Below, piece by piece: positions 14,333-22,603 of a DNA stretch of 34,215 nucleotides. The number at the start of each line of letters is the position of its first letter. The stretch's first letter is position 1. The notes beneath the pieces were generated by a model. The model worked only from the letters and a program-made list of their open reading frames with translations, had not been told where the DNA came from and did not search any database. Position numbers and translations under genes: made by a program. The stretch is from Anaerolineae bacterium. GTDB lineage: Bacteria; Chloroflexota; Anaerolineae; B4-G1; SLSP01. The stretch is taken from NCBI GenBank assembly GCA_016934645.1, contig JAFGSL010000002.1, positions 1 to 34,215 on the forward strand. The letters run 5' to 3'.

Positions 14333-15148
14333 TCACTCCACAACCTCCAACGAGGTTTCACCGACGCCGCTCTGAACGTTGATCTCTACAGTGACCGGGG
14401 ATACGCCATAGGCATCGTTGACGTAAACGTTACCGTCATGCGTGAGACCTTGCGCGTTGACCGAGCCGATGGCTTTGTTGACGATGACGCGCACGCCGAT
14501 GTCTTTTGGCAGGCGTAGGGCGGTATTGCCGATGCCGCCCTGAATGTAAGCCTCAACGTCATGCTCCCAGTTGCCATTCAAGTCCACGATGACATCGCCA
14601 GCCCCCATATCCAATTCGAGGTACTCCAGGCTTTGGTTGCCGCTCAAGTCGACCGTGAAGTCTCCTGCGCTCAGTTTGCCGTCAAACCGCGTTATGTTCA
14701 GCTTGCTCAGGTTGATATCGCCGCTGCCTGCGCCACACTCGACACGCATATCCAGCGGAGTCTCCTCATCGAATTTGAGATCCCAGGTGTAGCGGATGTC
14801 GCTGCGGATCGAGATTTGGTCGCTGTTTGGCTGGCGGATGGTCAGTCGGCCGCTCCCGTCGGTGACTGTATAATCGACCTGGGGCTTCCAATCGGCGACG
14901 TTGTACGTGAAGTTGGCGTGCATCAGCGTGTCCGCGCCGCGATTCACCTTGAGTTCTCCAGTGCCCATTTTTATATACACGCGTACCTGTTCGGCGTCAC
15001 TCACTTCCACCGTTTGCGTTTCCTTGTTGAGTTCTCCCACGGTCACAGTATCGATGCTGCTGAAATTTCCAACTGTACAACCAAGCGAGATGAACAGCGC
15101 CGCGACGATGATTAAGAGTAACGTCAATCGGTTTGATCTGTTATTCAT
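14333..15148 (-). CDS. toast-rack/LiaF-like lipoprotein
   Basis: The 271-residue protein has a lipoprotein signal with a lipobox ending at Cys24 (ISLGC). It continues as a regular beta-rich domain of the toast-rack (DUF2154/LiaF-like) type, with repeated strand patterns such as VDYTVTDGSGRLTIRQP, LNITRFDGKLSAGDFTVDLSG, LDMGAGDVIVDL and IGNTALRLPKDIGVRV. Such domains belong to envelope-stress and adhesion-type cell-surface proteins; a specific role cannot be inferred. ATG 15148 was chosen because GGAGG lies 8-9 bases before it; an upstream ATG at 15172 lacks a site. It converges with the fusion gene (3-bp gap) and is divergent from the DUF4230 gene. Confidence 0.82.
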   Translation of the reverse strand: MNNRSNRLTLLLIIVAALFISLGCTVGNFSSIDTVTVGELNKETQTVEVSDAEQVRVYIKMGTGELKVNRGADTLMHANFTYNVADWKPQVDYTVTDGSGRLTIRQPNSDQISIRSDIRYTWDLKFDEETPLDMRVECGAGSGDINLSKLNITRFDGKLSAGDFTVDLSGNQSLEYLELDMGAGDVIVDLNGNWEHDVEAYIQGGIGNTALRLPKDIGVRVIVNKAIGSVNAQGLTHDGNVYVNDAYGVSPVTVEINVQSGVGETSLEVVE

Positions 15149-15349
15149 CCTAATTGCCTCCAAAATGGTCAACGAATTGAACGAATGAGATGGATTACAC
15201 TTTCGTTTTGTTCGCTGAAACCATTGTTAAGATTTAGACCCTAGCCGAAAACTGTGTCTGTAAGCGTTTCTGGTGCGTCAACGGCAAATTTTCGGATAGA
15301 CTTTTAGTATAGAGTAATACGAACCGAGTGGGGGGTAAGTTGCGGCATA

Positions 15350-15388
15350 CGCATCGTTGTTGACGATGCGCCCAAATCGTAGTATGCT
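15350..15388 (+). promoter_or_regulatory. promoter with overlapping palindrome upstream of the DUF4230 gene
   Basis: TTGACG (15360-15365) and TATGCT (15383-15388) are spaced by 17 bp. An 8-bp inverted repeat CGCATCGT (15350-15357) / ACGATGCG (15363-15370) straddles the -35 box, a usual place for a repressor or activator site. The rest of the 15149-15349 interval has no gene or convincing minus-strand promoter that I can see. Confidence 0.5.
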
Positions 15389-15436
15389 ACGTATGTAGAG
15401 GTGAGAAAATCAAACGTCACCGGAGAGGGTAGGGGC

Positions 15437-16123
15437 ATGCTCAGATTGAAAAACATCCTGATGTGGATAGGGATCATCGTCATTATTGTAGCGAGTGTGT
15501 GGATTTTCGCGCGCTCGCGCAAGCCGTCTTCCACGAGCGGTATCGATCCAAAAGAGCTTTTACCCCAGCCCACACCGACGATTTATCCAAGTGCGGCAAC
15601 AGTGATCGAGGGCGTGCAGGCGTTAAGCCGTCTGGAAACGGCGTCGTATCAAATGGAGAAGGTGATCACGGCGGAGTCAGGGCAGGGGCCGCTCGGTTTT
15701 CTCTTTGGCGACCGGTTGCTGTTGATTGCGTACGGGGAAATGATTGCGGGTGTCGATGTGTCGTATATCGGCCCTGCTGATTTAATGACCACCGAAGACG
15801 GCACGGTGTACATGCGCCTCCCTCCTGCAGAGGTGTTTGTCGCCACTTTGGATAACAGCCGCACCTACGTCTACGACCGCCGCACAGGTGTAGCGGGGAT
15901 GAATATGCAGTTGGAAACGGCTGCTCGGCAGGAGGCCGAGCGATTGATGTTGCAGGCAGCGATCGAGAATGGTTTGCTGGACAAGGCGGACGAGAACGCG
16001 CGCGTCGTGTTGCACTCGATGTTATTGAGCTTGGGCTTTAAGCACGTCATCTTTGTGAAAGAGATGCCCACCTCCACACCTGCGCCTGTACCGACGGTGA
16101 CTGTCACTGTCGTTGGACCCTAG
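15437..16123 (+). CDS. DUF4230 membrane-anchored protein
   Basis: The 228-residue protein has one N-terminal membrane helix (about residues 5-24, NILMWIGIIVIIVASVWIF), a Pro/Thr linker, and a domain matching DUF4230. That domain starts with an IEGVQALSRLETASYQMEKVI segment and has alternating strands and helices up to LGFKHVIF. It ends in a Thr/Pro/Val-rich tail. The function of DUF4230 is unknown. ATG 15437 is preceded by AGGGG; an earlier in-frame ATG at 15401 has a poorer context and precedes the membrane helix by an unusual polar stretch. The TruD gene follows 9 bases later and is probably co-transcribed. Confidence 0.84.
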   Translation: MLRLKNILMWIGIIVIIVASVWIFARSRKPSSTSGIDPKELLPQPTPTIYPSAATVIEGVQALSRLETASYQMEKVITAESGQGPLGFLFGDRLLLIAYGEMIAGVDVSYIGPADLMTTEDGTVYMRLPPAEVFVATLDNSRTYVYDRRTGVAGMNMQLETAARQEAERLMLQAAIENGLLDKADENARVVLHSMLLSLGFKHVIFVKEMPTSTPAPVPTVTVTVVGP

Positions 16124-16132
16124 GACGCGATC

Positions 16133-17308
16133 ATGCGTATTAAACGTGTACCTGAAGACTTTCGTGTTGAAGAGGAAATCGCCCTGCCCAGGAGCGAGCG
16201 GGGTGCCTATGCCTATTACCGTGTGGAGAAACGTAATCTCACCACGCTAAACGTCCGCGACCGGCTCGCTGCGCGCTTGAAGGTGACGCCGAGTGCGCTG
16301 GTCTTTCCTGCGCTCAAGGATGCCAGTGCCGAAGCTGTCCAATATGCCAGTGTCCGCAAGCGTGGCCCTGATCAGGTCAAAGATCGTGGTTTCATAGCGC
16401 AGCGCGTGCAATGGGGGCCTCGTGCGCTTCAGCCGAAGGATGTGTTGGGCAACCGGTTCGCCGTCGTTGCGCGTGACTTGTCGGAACAGGATGTGCCAGC
16501 ATTGACTAACGCGCTCCAGAAGCTGGAAGCCCAGGGTTTGCCCAACTACTTTGACGAGCAACGTTTTGGCTCACTATCCGATAAGGGCTTCATCGGTAAA
16601 GCGATTCTGTTGCGCGACGCCGAACAAGTGGTGCGCTTTTATCTTGAGGAACCGATGCGCGGCGACCCCGCCGATGTCCGCGAATTCAAGGCGTTGGTGC
16701 AGACCCATTGGGGACAGTGGGGATTCTTGCTCCATCAGGCCCCACGCCCCTCGAATTTCCGCAGCGTGATCACATATCTCAAAGATCATCCGCACGACTA
16801 CAGAAAGGCGGTCAACCTGATCCAGGATCGCCTGCTCTCCATCTATCTTTCGGCTTACCAGTCGTGGATATGGAACCGTATCACGGGTTGTTATTTCGAT
16901 TCTTTTGCTTCTTCGCCGGGTACTGTAGAAATTGCCGACATAGACTTTCCCCTGCCTGAGGCAAATGCTGTACCAGATAAGGCTAAGGTATTAATGATTG
17001 ACCTGCCCCGCTTGACGGCGCGTTACGAGGAGACGGTTGGAGAAGCAGCACAGACCGTCTTCGAACTGGAAGGATTGACGCTGCACGATTTCAAAGCACG
17101 CATTCTACGGCGCGTCTATCTCTCCAAAGGCGAGCGTTCGGTTTGGTTTACGCCTACCGCCGTCGAGGTGAGTGCGCCCTATCTCGATGAGTATACACCC
17201 GGGCGGCAGGCCATTACGGTGCATTTCACTCTACAATCGGGATGCTACGCAACGCTGATTATGAAAGCCGCGGCGGCCTATTGTGGCCTCTCATTCCGAG
17301 CGCGATAA
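16133..17308 (+). CDS. truD: tRNA pseudouridine synthase D
   Basis: The 391-residue enzyme isomerises a specific uridine in tRNA (U13 in E. coli) to pseudouridine. It has the TruD hallmarks: an IKRVPEDFRVEE start, the catalytic-Asp segment FPALKDASAEAVQ (Asp63), and the NYFDEQRFGS motif (138-147), where Asp replaces the usual Gly. It is slightly longer than E. coli TruD (about 350), as many homologues are. It starts 9 bases after the DUF4230 stop with a weak ribosome binding site, so translation may be coupled. Confidence 0.93.
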   Translation: MRIKRVPEDFRVEEEIALPRSERGAYAYYRVEKRNLTTLNVRDRLAARLKVTPSALVFPALKDASAEAVQYASVRKRGPDQVKDRGFIAQRVQWGPRALQPKDVLGNRFAVVARDLSEQDVPALTNALQKLEAQGLPNYFDEQRFGSLSDKGFIGKAILLRDAEQVVRFYLEEPMRGDPADVREFKALVQTHWGQWGFLLHQAPRPSNFRSVITYLKDHPHDYRKAVNLIQDRLLSIYLSAYQSWIWNRITGCYFDSFASSPGTVEIADIDFPLPEANAVPDKAKVLMIDLPRLTARYEETVGEAAQTVFELEGLTLHDFKARILRRVYLSKGERSVWFTPTAVEVSAPYLDEYTPGRQAITVHFTLQSGCYATLIMKAAAAYCGLSFRAR

Positions 17309-17313
17309 ATACG

Positions 17314-17334
17314 CTGGATACTGGATGCTGGAAC
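17314..17334 (+). repeat. heptad repeat array, CTGGATA family
   Basis: Three 7-nt units in register (CTGGATA, CTGGATG, CTGGAAC) start 6 bases after the truD stop. The rest of the gap to 17459 shows only the ribosome binding site of the next gene. Confidence 0.75.
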
Positions 17335-17459
17335 CTTTCCTTCCACGCATGGTAAATGTGGTAGACAGAAGTGCACTTACTTTTTGCGCTCAGTGGTTAG
17401 TTATCAGCATATATTTCTGTTTCATCCGTTAGATTCGTTGAGCATAGGTGGAGGTCAGG

Positions 17460-18242
17460 ATGAGCGAGACGCATGTTCCTTACGTTCTCCCGTTGGGAGT
17501 AGCGCCGGCGTTGCCCGATGCCGGACATGCCAACTCGTATCTGGCAGTGGCCGGAAGCAACGGCTACTGGTTGGTCGATTGCGCCGATGGCCCCATCGGG
17601 CGCTTACAACGCGCCGGCCTCGATCCCCTGGCAGTGCGTGGCGTCATCATCACCCATTTTCACCCGGATCACGTGTACGGCTTGCCCGCATATTTGCTTG
17701 GATTGTTCATGCTGGCCAACGGTGAGCCTCGTTCCGAACCTCTGTCGATCTATGCACATCCTGAGGTGTTGTCTTTGGTGCGGGGGATGGTTGCGCTGTT
17801 TGAAAGCCAGAACTGGGTCTCAACCTTATCCCTTGCGTACCGCGAAATTGTGCCAGAGGTCGGCGCGCCGGTTGCGGAAGATGACGATTTCACGGTGACA
17901 GCGACTCCTGCCCAACATTCGATCCCGTCCATTGCTGTGCGCTTTGGCTTGCGCGGAACATCCCGTGCTTTCGTTTATTCGAGCGATACCTTCCCTTGTC
18001 CGGAAGTGGAGCAGTTAGCGCAAGGTGCGACATTGCTCTTCCACGAAGCGACGGATTCGGATCGCCATCATACCCGGCCCGGCGCAGCGGGTGCACTTGC
18101 CGCGCGGGCCGGAGTGGAGCGGCTGGTGCTGATACACTACTACACCCAACCCGACGCGATGACCTATGCTTTGTCTGAGGCTGGGAAGACTTTCGGCGGC
18201 CCGGTGGCGCTGGCCGAGGAATTGAAGCCTTATCCCTGGTAA
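17460..18242 (+). CDS. MBL-fold metallo-hydrolase, ribonuclease Z-like
   Basis: The 260-residue protein is a metallo-beta-lactamase-fold hydrolase with the zinc motif THFHPDH (65-71) and additional ligands suggested at His153 (AQHS), Asp176 (SSDT) and His226 (LIHY). The HEATDSD segment followed by a Gly/Ala-rich stretch is typical of ribonuclease Z-like and related MBL proteins. The substrate could be tRNA 3' ends, cyclic nucleotides or another ester; RNase Z identity is not proven. ATG 17460 was chosen because GGAGGT lies 4-5 bases before it, better than the in-frame ATG at 17448. Confidence 0.88.
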   Translation: MSETHVPYVLPLGVAPALPDAGHANSYLAVAGSNGYWLVDCADGPIGRLQRAGLDPLAVRGVIITHFHPDHVYGLPAYLLGLFMLANGEPRSEPLSIYAHPEVLSLVRGMVALFESQNWVSTLSLAYREIVPEVGAPVAEDDDFTVTATPAQHSIPSIAVRFGLRGTSRAFVYSSDTFPCPEVEQLAQGATLLFHEATDSDRHHTRPGAAGALAARAGVERLVLIHYYTQPDAMTYALSEAGKTFGGPVALAEELKPYPW

Positions 18243-18250
18243 AATCTCGA

Positions 18251-18278
18251 CATCCTTGCGAAGGCTTTCGCAAGGATG
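18251..18278. repeat. palindrome with CCTTGCGAAG core
   Basis: CATCCTTGCGAA (18251-18262) and TTCGCAAGGATG (18267-18278) form a perfect 12-bp stem with a 4-nt loop, between the MBL gene stop and the murJ promoter. It shares the CCTTGCGAA core with the palindrome at 14295-14327. There is no T-run on the plus strand. Confidence 0.82.
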
Positions 18279-18291
18279 CGCAAAAATCGGG

Positions 18292-18297
18292 TATAAT
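18292..18297 (+). promoter_or_regulatory. -10 box of murJ, leaderless arrangement
   Basis: A perfect TATAAT ends eight bases before the murJ ATG at 18306, and the interval holds no Shine-Dalgarno sequence. The -35 region overlaps the right arm of the palindrome at 18251-18278 and has no good consensus match. Confidence 0.65.
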
Positions 18298-18305
18298 CCT
18301 CCCTT

Positions 18306-19859
18306 ATGGAAAACACACAACGACACGTTGCGCGGGCCGCCGTCCTGGTGATGGCGGCGTTTGCTGTCAGTCGCGTGTTGGGCGTGGTGCGGCAAATCGT
18401 TTTCGGGCACTACTTTGGCACGGGCACTTCAATGGATGCCTACGTCGCGGCGCAGCGCATCCCCGAAGCGATCTTCTTCGTTGTGGCAGGTGGCGCGCTT
18501 GGTGCGGCTTTCATCCCGCTGTTCACCGGGCGGCTGGCGCGCGGCGAGACCGAATCCGCGTGGAAGCTGGCCTCCTCTATTATCAATATCCTCCTGATTG
18601 TTCTTGTCCCGTTGAGCCTGTTGTGCATCCTCTTTGCGCCCTGGCTGGTGCGCATTCTGGTCGCGCCTGCCCTCCCGGCAGAGACGCAGGCGCAGTGCGC
18701 CACGTTGATGCGGGTGATGTTGCTTTCGACGGCGATTTTTGGCGTCAGCGGTGTGGTGATGGGGACGCTCAACGCAAACCAGCACTTCTTGCTCCCGGCG
18801 GTGGCTCCGATCCTGTATAACCTGGCGCTCATTGGTGGGGGAATATGGGGCGGTGAGACTGGCCTAGGGTCGATGGGACCAGCCATTGGGACGGTCGTTG
18901 GCGCGGTCGTCCACCTGTTGGTCCAGGTGCCGGGCCTCGTTCGTTACGGCGCGCGCTACTGGCCGATTGTGGGACGTGGCGACCCTGGTGTTCTCGAGGT
19001 GGGGCGCTTGATGGCCCCGCGCGTGTTGGGCGTGGCGGCGACGCAGGTGAATATGCTCGTTACCAACAACCTGGCATCGCGATTGGGGGCGGGGGCGATA
19101 GCGGCGCTAGAATATGCGTGGCTGATCACCTTGCTGCCGCAGGGGGTATTCGCGCAGGCGGTGGGGACGGCGGTCTTTCCGACGTTCGCGGCGCAGGCCG
19201 CGCGCGGCGAAACGGACGCGCTGCGCAAGACGCTCACGTTGATGCTGCGCGTCATCGTCGCGGTGACGCTTCCGGCGGCGGTGGGCCTGATGACGCTGGG
19301 GCAACCGATCATCGCGGTCGTGTTCCAACGCGGCGAGTTCGATGCGACTTCGACGCAAGCTGTGGCCTGGGCGCTGACCTTCTATGCACTTGGACTGGTG
19401 GGACTTTCGGCCATCGAGGTGCTGGCGCGGGCTTTCTACGCGCTGCACGACACCTGGACGCCGGCGCTGGCGGCACTGCTCTCTGTGGCACTGAACGTGG
19501 TGTTGGGCCTGACTCTGCCGTCGGCCTTCACCGCGTTGGGGGGCGGCCCACATGGTGGGCTTGCCCTGGCGAGTGCGCTGGCGTTTACCGTGCAGATGAC
19601 GGTGCTGTTGGTGTTAATCTACCGGCGCATCGGCGGCTTCGATGCGCGTGGTCTGGCGGGACAGGCTCTGCGCGTCTTGCTCGCCTCCGTGGGTATGGGG
19701 GTGGTCTTGTGGGGCTGGATGCGCGTCGCGCCGGTGGGTGCGCTCGTGCAGAGCGTCGGTGGTGTTGCTATTGGTGTGATCGTGTATGCCATCCTCGCGT
19801 TGGTGTTGCGCATCGAAGAGTTGAAGCAAGTGGTAACGATAGTGCTTCGGAGAAGCTGA
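18306..19859 (+). CDS. murJ: MurJ-type lipid II flippase (MviN family)
   Basis: The 517-residue polytopic protein has about 14 hydrophobic segments and the MurJ/MviN signature near its start (FAVSRVLGVVRQIVFGHYFG, then MDAYVAAQRIPEAIFF). MurJ moves the peptidoglycan precursor lipid II across the cytoplasmic membrane. Its presence argues for a peptidoglycan-containing wall. Close relatives flip other lipid-linked sugars, and the neighbouring GT39 gene leaves that option open. The gene has its own TATAAT box just before the start. Confidence 0.93.
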   Translation: MENTQRHVARAAVLVMAAFAVSRVLGVVRQIVFGHYFGTGTSMDAYVAAQRIPEAIFFVVAGGALGAAFIPLFTGRLARGETESAWKLASSIINILLIVLVPLSLLCILFAPWLVRILVAPALPAETQAQCATLMRVMLLSTAIFGVSGVVMGTLNANQHFLLPAVAPILYNLALIGGGIWGGETGLGSMGPAIGTVVGAVVHLLVQVPGLVRYGARYWPIVGRGDPGVLEVGRLMAPRVLGVAATQVNMLVTNNLASRLGAGAIAALEYAWLITLLPQGVFAQAVGTAVFPTFAAQAARGETDALRKTLTLMLRVIVAVTLPAAVGLMTLGQPIIAVVFQRGEFDATSTQAVAWALTFYALGLVGLSAIEVLARAFYALHDTWTPALAALLSVALNVVLGLTLPSAFTALGGGPHGGLALASALAFTVQMTVLLVLIYRRIGGFDARGLAGQALRVLLASVGMGVVLWGWMRVAPVGALVQSVGGVAIGVIVYAILALVLRIEELKQVVTIVLRRS

Positions 19860-19861
19860 AG

Positions 19862-19945
19862 CCGGATACTGGAAACCGGATGCTCGTTGCTGATAGTTGA
19901 AGGTTAACCGATGACGGCTGATTGCTGAAAGCTAACGACTTATGA
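19862..19945 (+). repeat. degenerate heptad array of 12 units filling the murJ-GT39 gap
   Basis: The whole gap can be read as twelve consecutive 7-nt units without register loss. It starts with CCGGATA, CTGGAAA, CCGGATG and continues with CTG- or TTG-initial units such as CTGATAG, CTGATTG and CTGAAAG. The start codon of the glycosyltransferase gene (19942) lies in the last unit. The first three units match the CTGGATA family at 17314 and 25966; the later units are more degenerate. Confidence 0.65.
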
Positions 19946-21594
19946 TTGCCTCTGAGAAACGTGGAACCCGGATACTCTTGGTTGCCATTTTGGCGGTGGC
20001 GCTCTTTCTGCGCTTGTGGCGGCTGGATTTTGGGATGGAATTGCCATACCTCGCGCACACGGACGAGCCGACGCAGTACAATCCTGCGATCAATATCCTC
20101 AAAACGGGTGACCTGAACCCGCATTTCTTCAACTATCCGAGCCTGACCATTTATCTAGACGCTGCAGTCTTCTACGTTGGCTATGGCGTAGGGCGCTTGA
20201 CAGGCGCATTCGCTTCTCTCGCTGATGTACAGCCGATCCATACTTTGGAAATGTCGGTCGGCTTGCTGGGAACCCCGTCGCTGTTGCTTCTGGGACGCGC
20301 CGTCACTGCTGTGCTGGGGACGGTGACTATAGGATTGCTCTTTGTGCTGGTGCGACGGTTCGCACAACGGGCATGGGGCGCGGTATTGGCTGCACTCCTC
20401 CTGGCGATTTCGCTGCCGCACGTGCAACTCTCGCATTATATGACCGTGGATGTGATCGCCACGTGTTTCGTTGTTGCGGCGTTAATGGCCTGCGACGAAG
20501 CGCTGGCGCACAATGGCGGCGCGCACGCGCAGCGCTGGTTGTGGGCCGCGGCGGTCTGCGGTGGATTGGCGACCTCGTGCAAGTACAACTACGCAGTGTT
20601 GTCCGCCTCGGTGGGGCTGACCGGGTTTTTGTTGACAGGCACCTGGCGAGACAAAGTGCGTTTTGTAGTGTTGAGCGGCCTTCTATTCTGCGGCGCTTTT
20701 ATACTGACTTCACCGTTTGTACTGTTGGATGCGGGCGCGGCCTTCCCCGCCATCAGCAGTGAAATGCGGCACTATGCTACAGGCCATTTGGGCGTGACCG
20801 GCAGCAGTGTTCTGTGGTATCTGGGTTATCTATGGCGGAGCAATCCGTTTTATCTGCTGTTTGGCATCCCCGGCATCGGGCTGGCATTCTGGCGTAAGAA
20901 GCGGATTGCCGCACCGCTGGTCGTTTTCGTCATCATCTACTTCGCGTTGATCGGCAGGCAGGCTGTCCACTTCGACCGCAACGTGCTGCCGGTATTGGTC
21001 TTGCTGATCGCTGGGGTGGGAGCTTCGGCGGATGTGCTGGCAGACGTGTTGGCGGCTAAACGTAAATGGTCGTCACAGCCAGCGCTGATTCTTTCGTCGC
21101 TCATTCTATTTTCGCTGATTCCTTTGCTGCCTTCGTTGGTGAAACTACCACCTCTCCTGCAAAGTCCCGAGCCAAGCGGGCGGGCGCAGGCGCAAGCGTG
21201 GTTCGATCAACGGCTTGCCACGCCGGAAGGCTGTCGTGCCCTGGATGCGCTCAAGGTCGTGGCCGAATCCTACACCGTCTACATCGATCCGGATTGCTGC
21301 GACGTGGAATATATCGCCACCATCACGACATTAGCCACCGATCTAGGCTATTTTCGACGGCACGGATATGACGTGATCATCGCTGGGTCGGGAATGTTCA
21401 ACCGTTTCTATGAAACCCCAGATGTATACGCCAAAGAGGCGCGTCTCTACGATGAGCTTTTTGCCGAGGTCCCCAGCCTGGCTTTTGAGAATCCCTACGA
21501 TCCCCTGGAATTTCGTGAGAACGGTGCGCGGGTGTATGTGTTCCTGTTGAGTGAACGGGCGCAAGAATGGGCGAATCAACAGATCAGCGAATGA
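19942..21594 (+). CDS. GT39-type membrane glycosyltransferase
   Basis: The 550-residue protein has around ten hydrophobic helices and the GT39/PMT_2 pattern: an early acidic pair in HTDEPTQYN (Asp41-Glu42) followed by NILKTGDLNPHFFNYPSL. Such enzymes use lipid-linked sugars as donors and transfer them to proteins or lipids on the outer face of the membrane. Acceptor and donor are unknown. There is no clear ribosome binding site; the upstream gap is a heptad array. The last residues (ANQQISE) and the TGA stop are encoded by a repeat of the GAATCA type. Confidence 0.86.
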   Translation: MIASEKRGTRILLVAILAVALFLRLWRLDFGMELPYLAHTDEPTQYNPAINILKTGDLNPHFFNYPSLTIYLDAAVFYVGYGVGRLTGAFASLADVQPIHTLEMSVGLLGTPSLLLLGRAVTAVLGTVTIGLLFVLVRRFAQRAWGAVLAALLLAISLPHVQLSHYMTVDVIATCFVVAALMACDEALAHNGGAHAQRWLWAAAVCGGLATSCKYNYAVLSASVGLTGFLLTGTWRDKVRFVVLSGLLFCGAFILTSPFVLLDAGAAFPAISSEMRHYATGHLGVTGSSVLWYLGYLWRSNPFYLLFGIPGIGLAFWRKKRIAAPLVVFVIIYFALIGRQAVHFDRNVLPVLVLLIAGVGASADVLADVLAAKRKWSSQPALILSSLILFSLIPLLPSLVKLPPLLQSPEPSGRAQAQAWFDQRLATPEGCRALDALKVVAESYTVYIDPDCCDVEYIATITTLATDLGYFRRHGYDVIIAGSGMFNRFYETPDVYAKEARLYDELFAEVPSLAFENPYDPLEFRENGARVYVFLLSERAQEWANQQISE

Positions 21595-21600
21595 GCGAGA
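21571..21600 (+). repeat. GAATCA/GAATGA-type repeat at the GT39 gene end
   Basis: A degenerate GCGAATCA-type repeat encodes the end of the glycosyltransferase and its TGA stop. It is related to 8241-8301. Confidence 0.65.
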
Positions 21601-21614
21601 CGCAAGTCATCAAT

Positions 21615-21642
21615 TCACGCATCACGCATTACGCATCACCCA
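21615..21642 (+). repeat. heptad repeat array, TCACGCA family
   Basis: Four units in register (TCACGCA twice, TTACGCA, TCACCCA) overlap the end of the isomerase-like gene. That gene's TAA stop (21629-21631, minus strand) is in the third unit and its last residues GDA are repeat-encoded. Confidence 0.85.
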
Positions 21643-22498
21643 TCCCCGCCTTCAAGAATGCAATCCCCTGCCGGACAAAGGCCTCCCCGTCTGGGCATGG
21701 ATCGTGGAACATCCCCCGTTGGTAGGCGAACCTTCCTGGCGGATCGCCGATGGATGAGTTGTATGTCTCCAGCAGCACGTAACCCTCGAAGGCGATGGCT
21801 GTCAATGCGCCGAAGACGGCGTCCCACGGAACGAGGCCGCCGCCGGGCACACCGCGGTCGCTTTCACAGGCATGGAGGCCCCACAGTTTTGGCGCAACGG
21901 TGTGGATAGCTTGCGCGTAGTCACGAATTTCGGTGACGAGGTGGTAGGTGTCGAGCAGCACGTGCAGGTTGGGGTGATCGGCCAGGTTCGCCAGACGCAT
22001 AGCTTGCTCCGGCGTGTTGACAACGTGCGTGCGGAAGTGGCTCATTGGTTCGATGACGATGCTGATGCCGTACCGCGCCCCGTAGTCTGCTAGGGTGTGT
22101 AAGCCCTCAGCGGTGCGTGGAAGTTCGTCGGCGGGCGGAATCCGGCGCTGGATGATGCCGGGATGTCCGTAGAGCGCGCCAGTGTAAGCGACTGCCCCGA
22201 GTTCGGCGGCAACATCCACCTGGCGTTTGTGCCATGCCAGGCCTCGCGCGCGGTCTGCCGGATCGTCGGCAGAAAGGTCGCAATCCACTGGCCAGAATCC
22301 CCCCGGACTGAGGGTGAGGGTCAGCCCAAGGCTTTCGGCACGTTGGCGGCTCAGGCGTGGCGTGTAGCTCACGTCGTCCCCAACGACCAGCTCGAAGACG
22401 TCCAGCCCGATCGCTTTGGCCGTGTCCAGAATGGGCAGGTGATCGTCCGACCAGCCGTCGGTGAACAGGTAACAGTGTGCGCCGTATTGAATGGACAA
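21629..22498 (-). CDS. sugar phosphate isomerase/epimerase-like TIM-barrel protein
   Basis: The protein belongs to the xylose-isomerase-like TIM barrel (AP_endonuc_2) family. Likely metal-site segments are ISIVIEPMSHF, HVLLDTYHLV, LWGLHACESDRG and YVLLETYN, as in sugar 3-epimerases and related isomerases; the exact substrate is unclear. I place the start at TTG 22498 (289 residues, MSIQYGAHCYLF...). A GGAGG box lies 6 bases before it, and an ATG at 22546 would add 16 basic residues read through repeat-like sequence. The next minus-strand gene upstream is alkaline phosphatase. Confidence 0.85.
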   Translation of the reverse strand: MSIQYGAHCYLFTDGWSDDHLPILDTAKAIGLDVFELVVGDDVSYTPRLSRQRAESLGLTLTLSPGGFWPVDCDLSADDPADRARGLAWHKRQVDVAAELGAVAYTGALYGHPGIIQRRIPPADELPRTAEGLHTLADYGARYGISIVIEPMSHFRTHVVNTPEQAMRLANLADHPNLHVLLDTYHLVTEIRDYAQAIHTVAPKLWGLHACESDRGVPGGGLVPWDAVFGALTAIAFEGYVLLETYNSSIGDPPGRFAYQRGMFHDPCPDGEAFVRQGIAFLKAGMGDA

Positions 22499-22517
22499 AT
22501 CGCGCCTCCTCGAAAAT

Positions 22518-22555
22518 TGTCGTATAGTCGTTAGTCTTGTCGTCAAACAGTCGTC
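22518..22555 (+). repeat. degenerate TAGTCGT-type repeat
   Basis: TAGTCGT, TAGTCTT and GTCGTCA follow one another in register upstream of the isomerase-like gene. A related TAGTCGT-like stretch is at 28199-28219. Confidence 0.55.
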
Positions 22556-22603
22556 TTTGCACGTAGAAGACTTCGTGACTTGGTGTGTCTATGGTAAGGG
22601 CCG

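Noticed and set aside
18251..18278. Intrinsic (Rho-independent) terminator
   Set aside because: The stem is strong, but on the plus strand it is followed by GCGCAAAAATCGGG-like sequence without a T-run, so it was recorded as a palindrome only.
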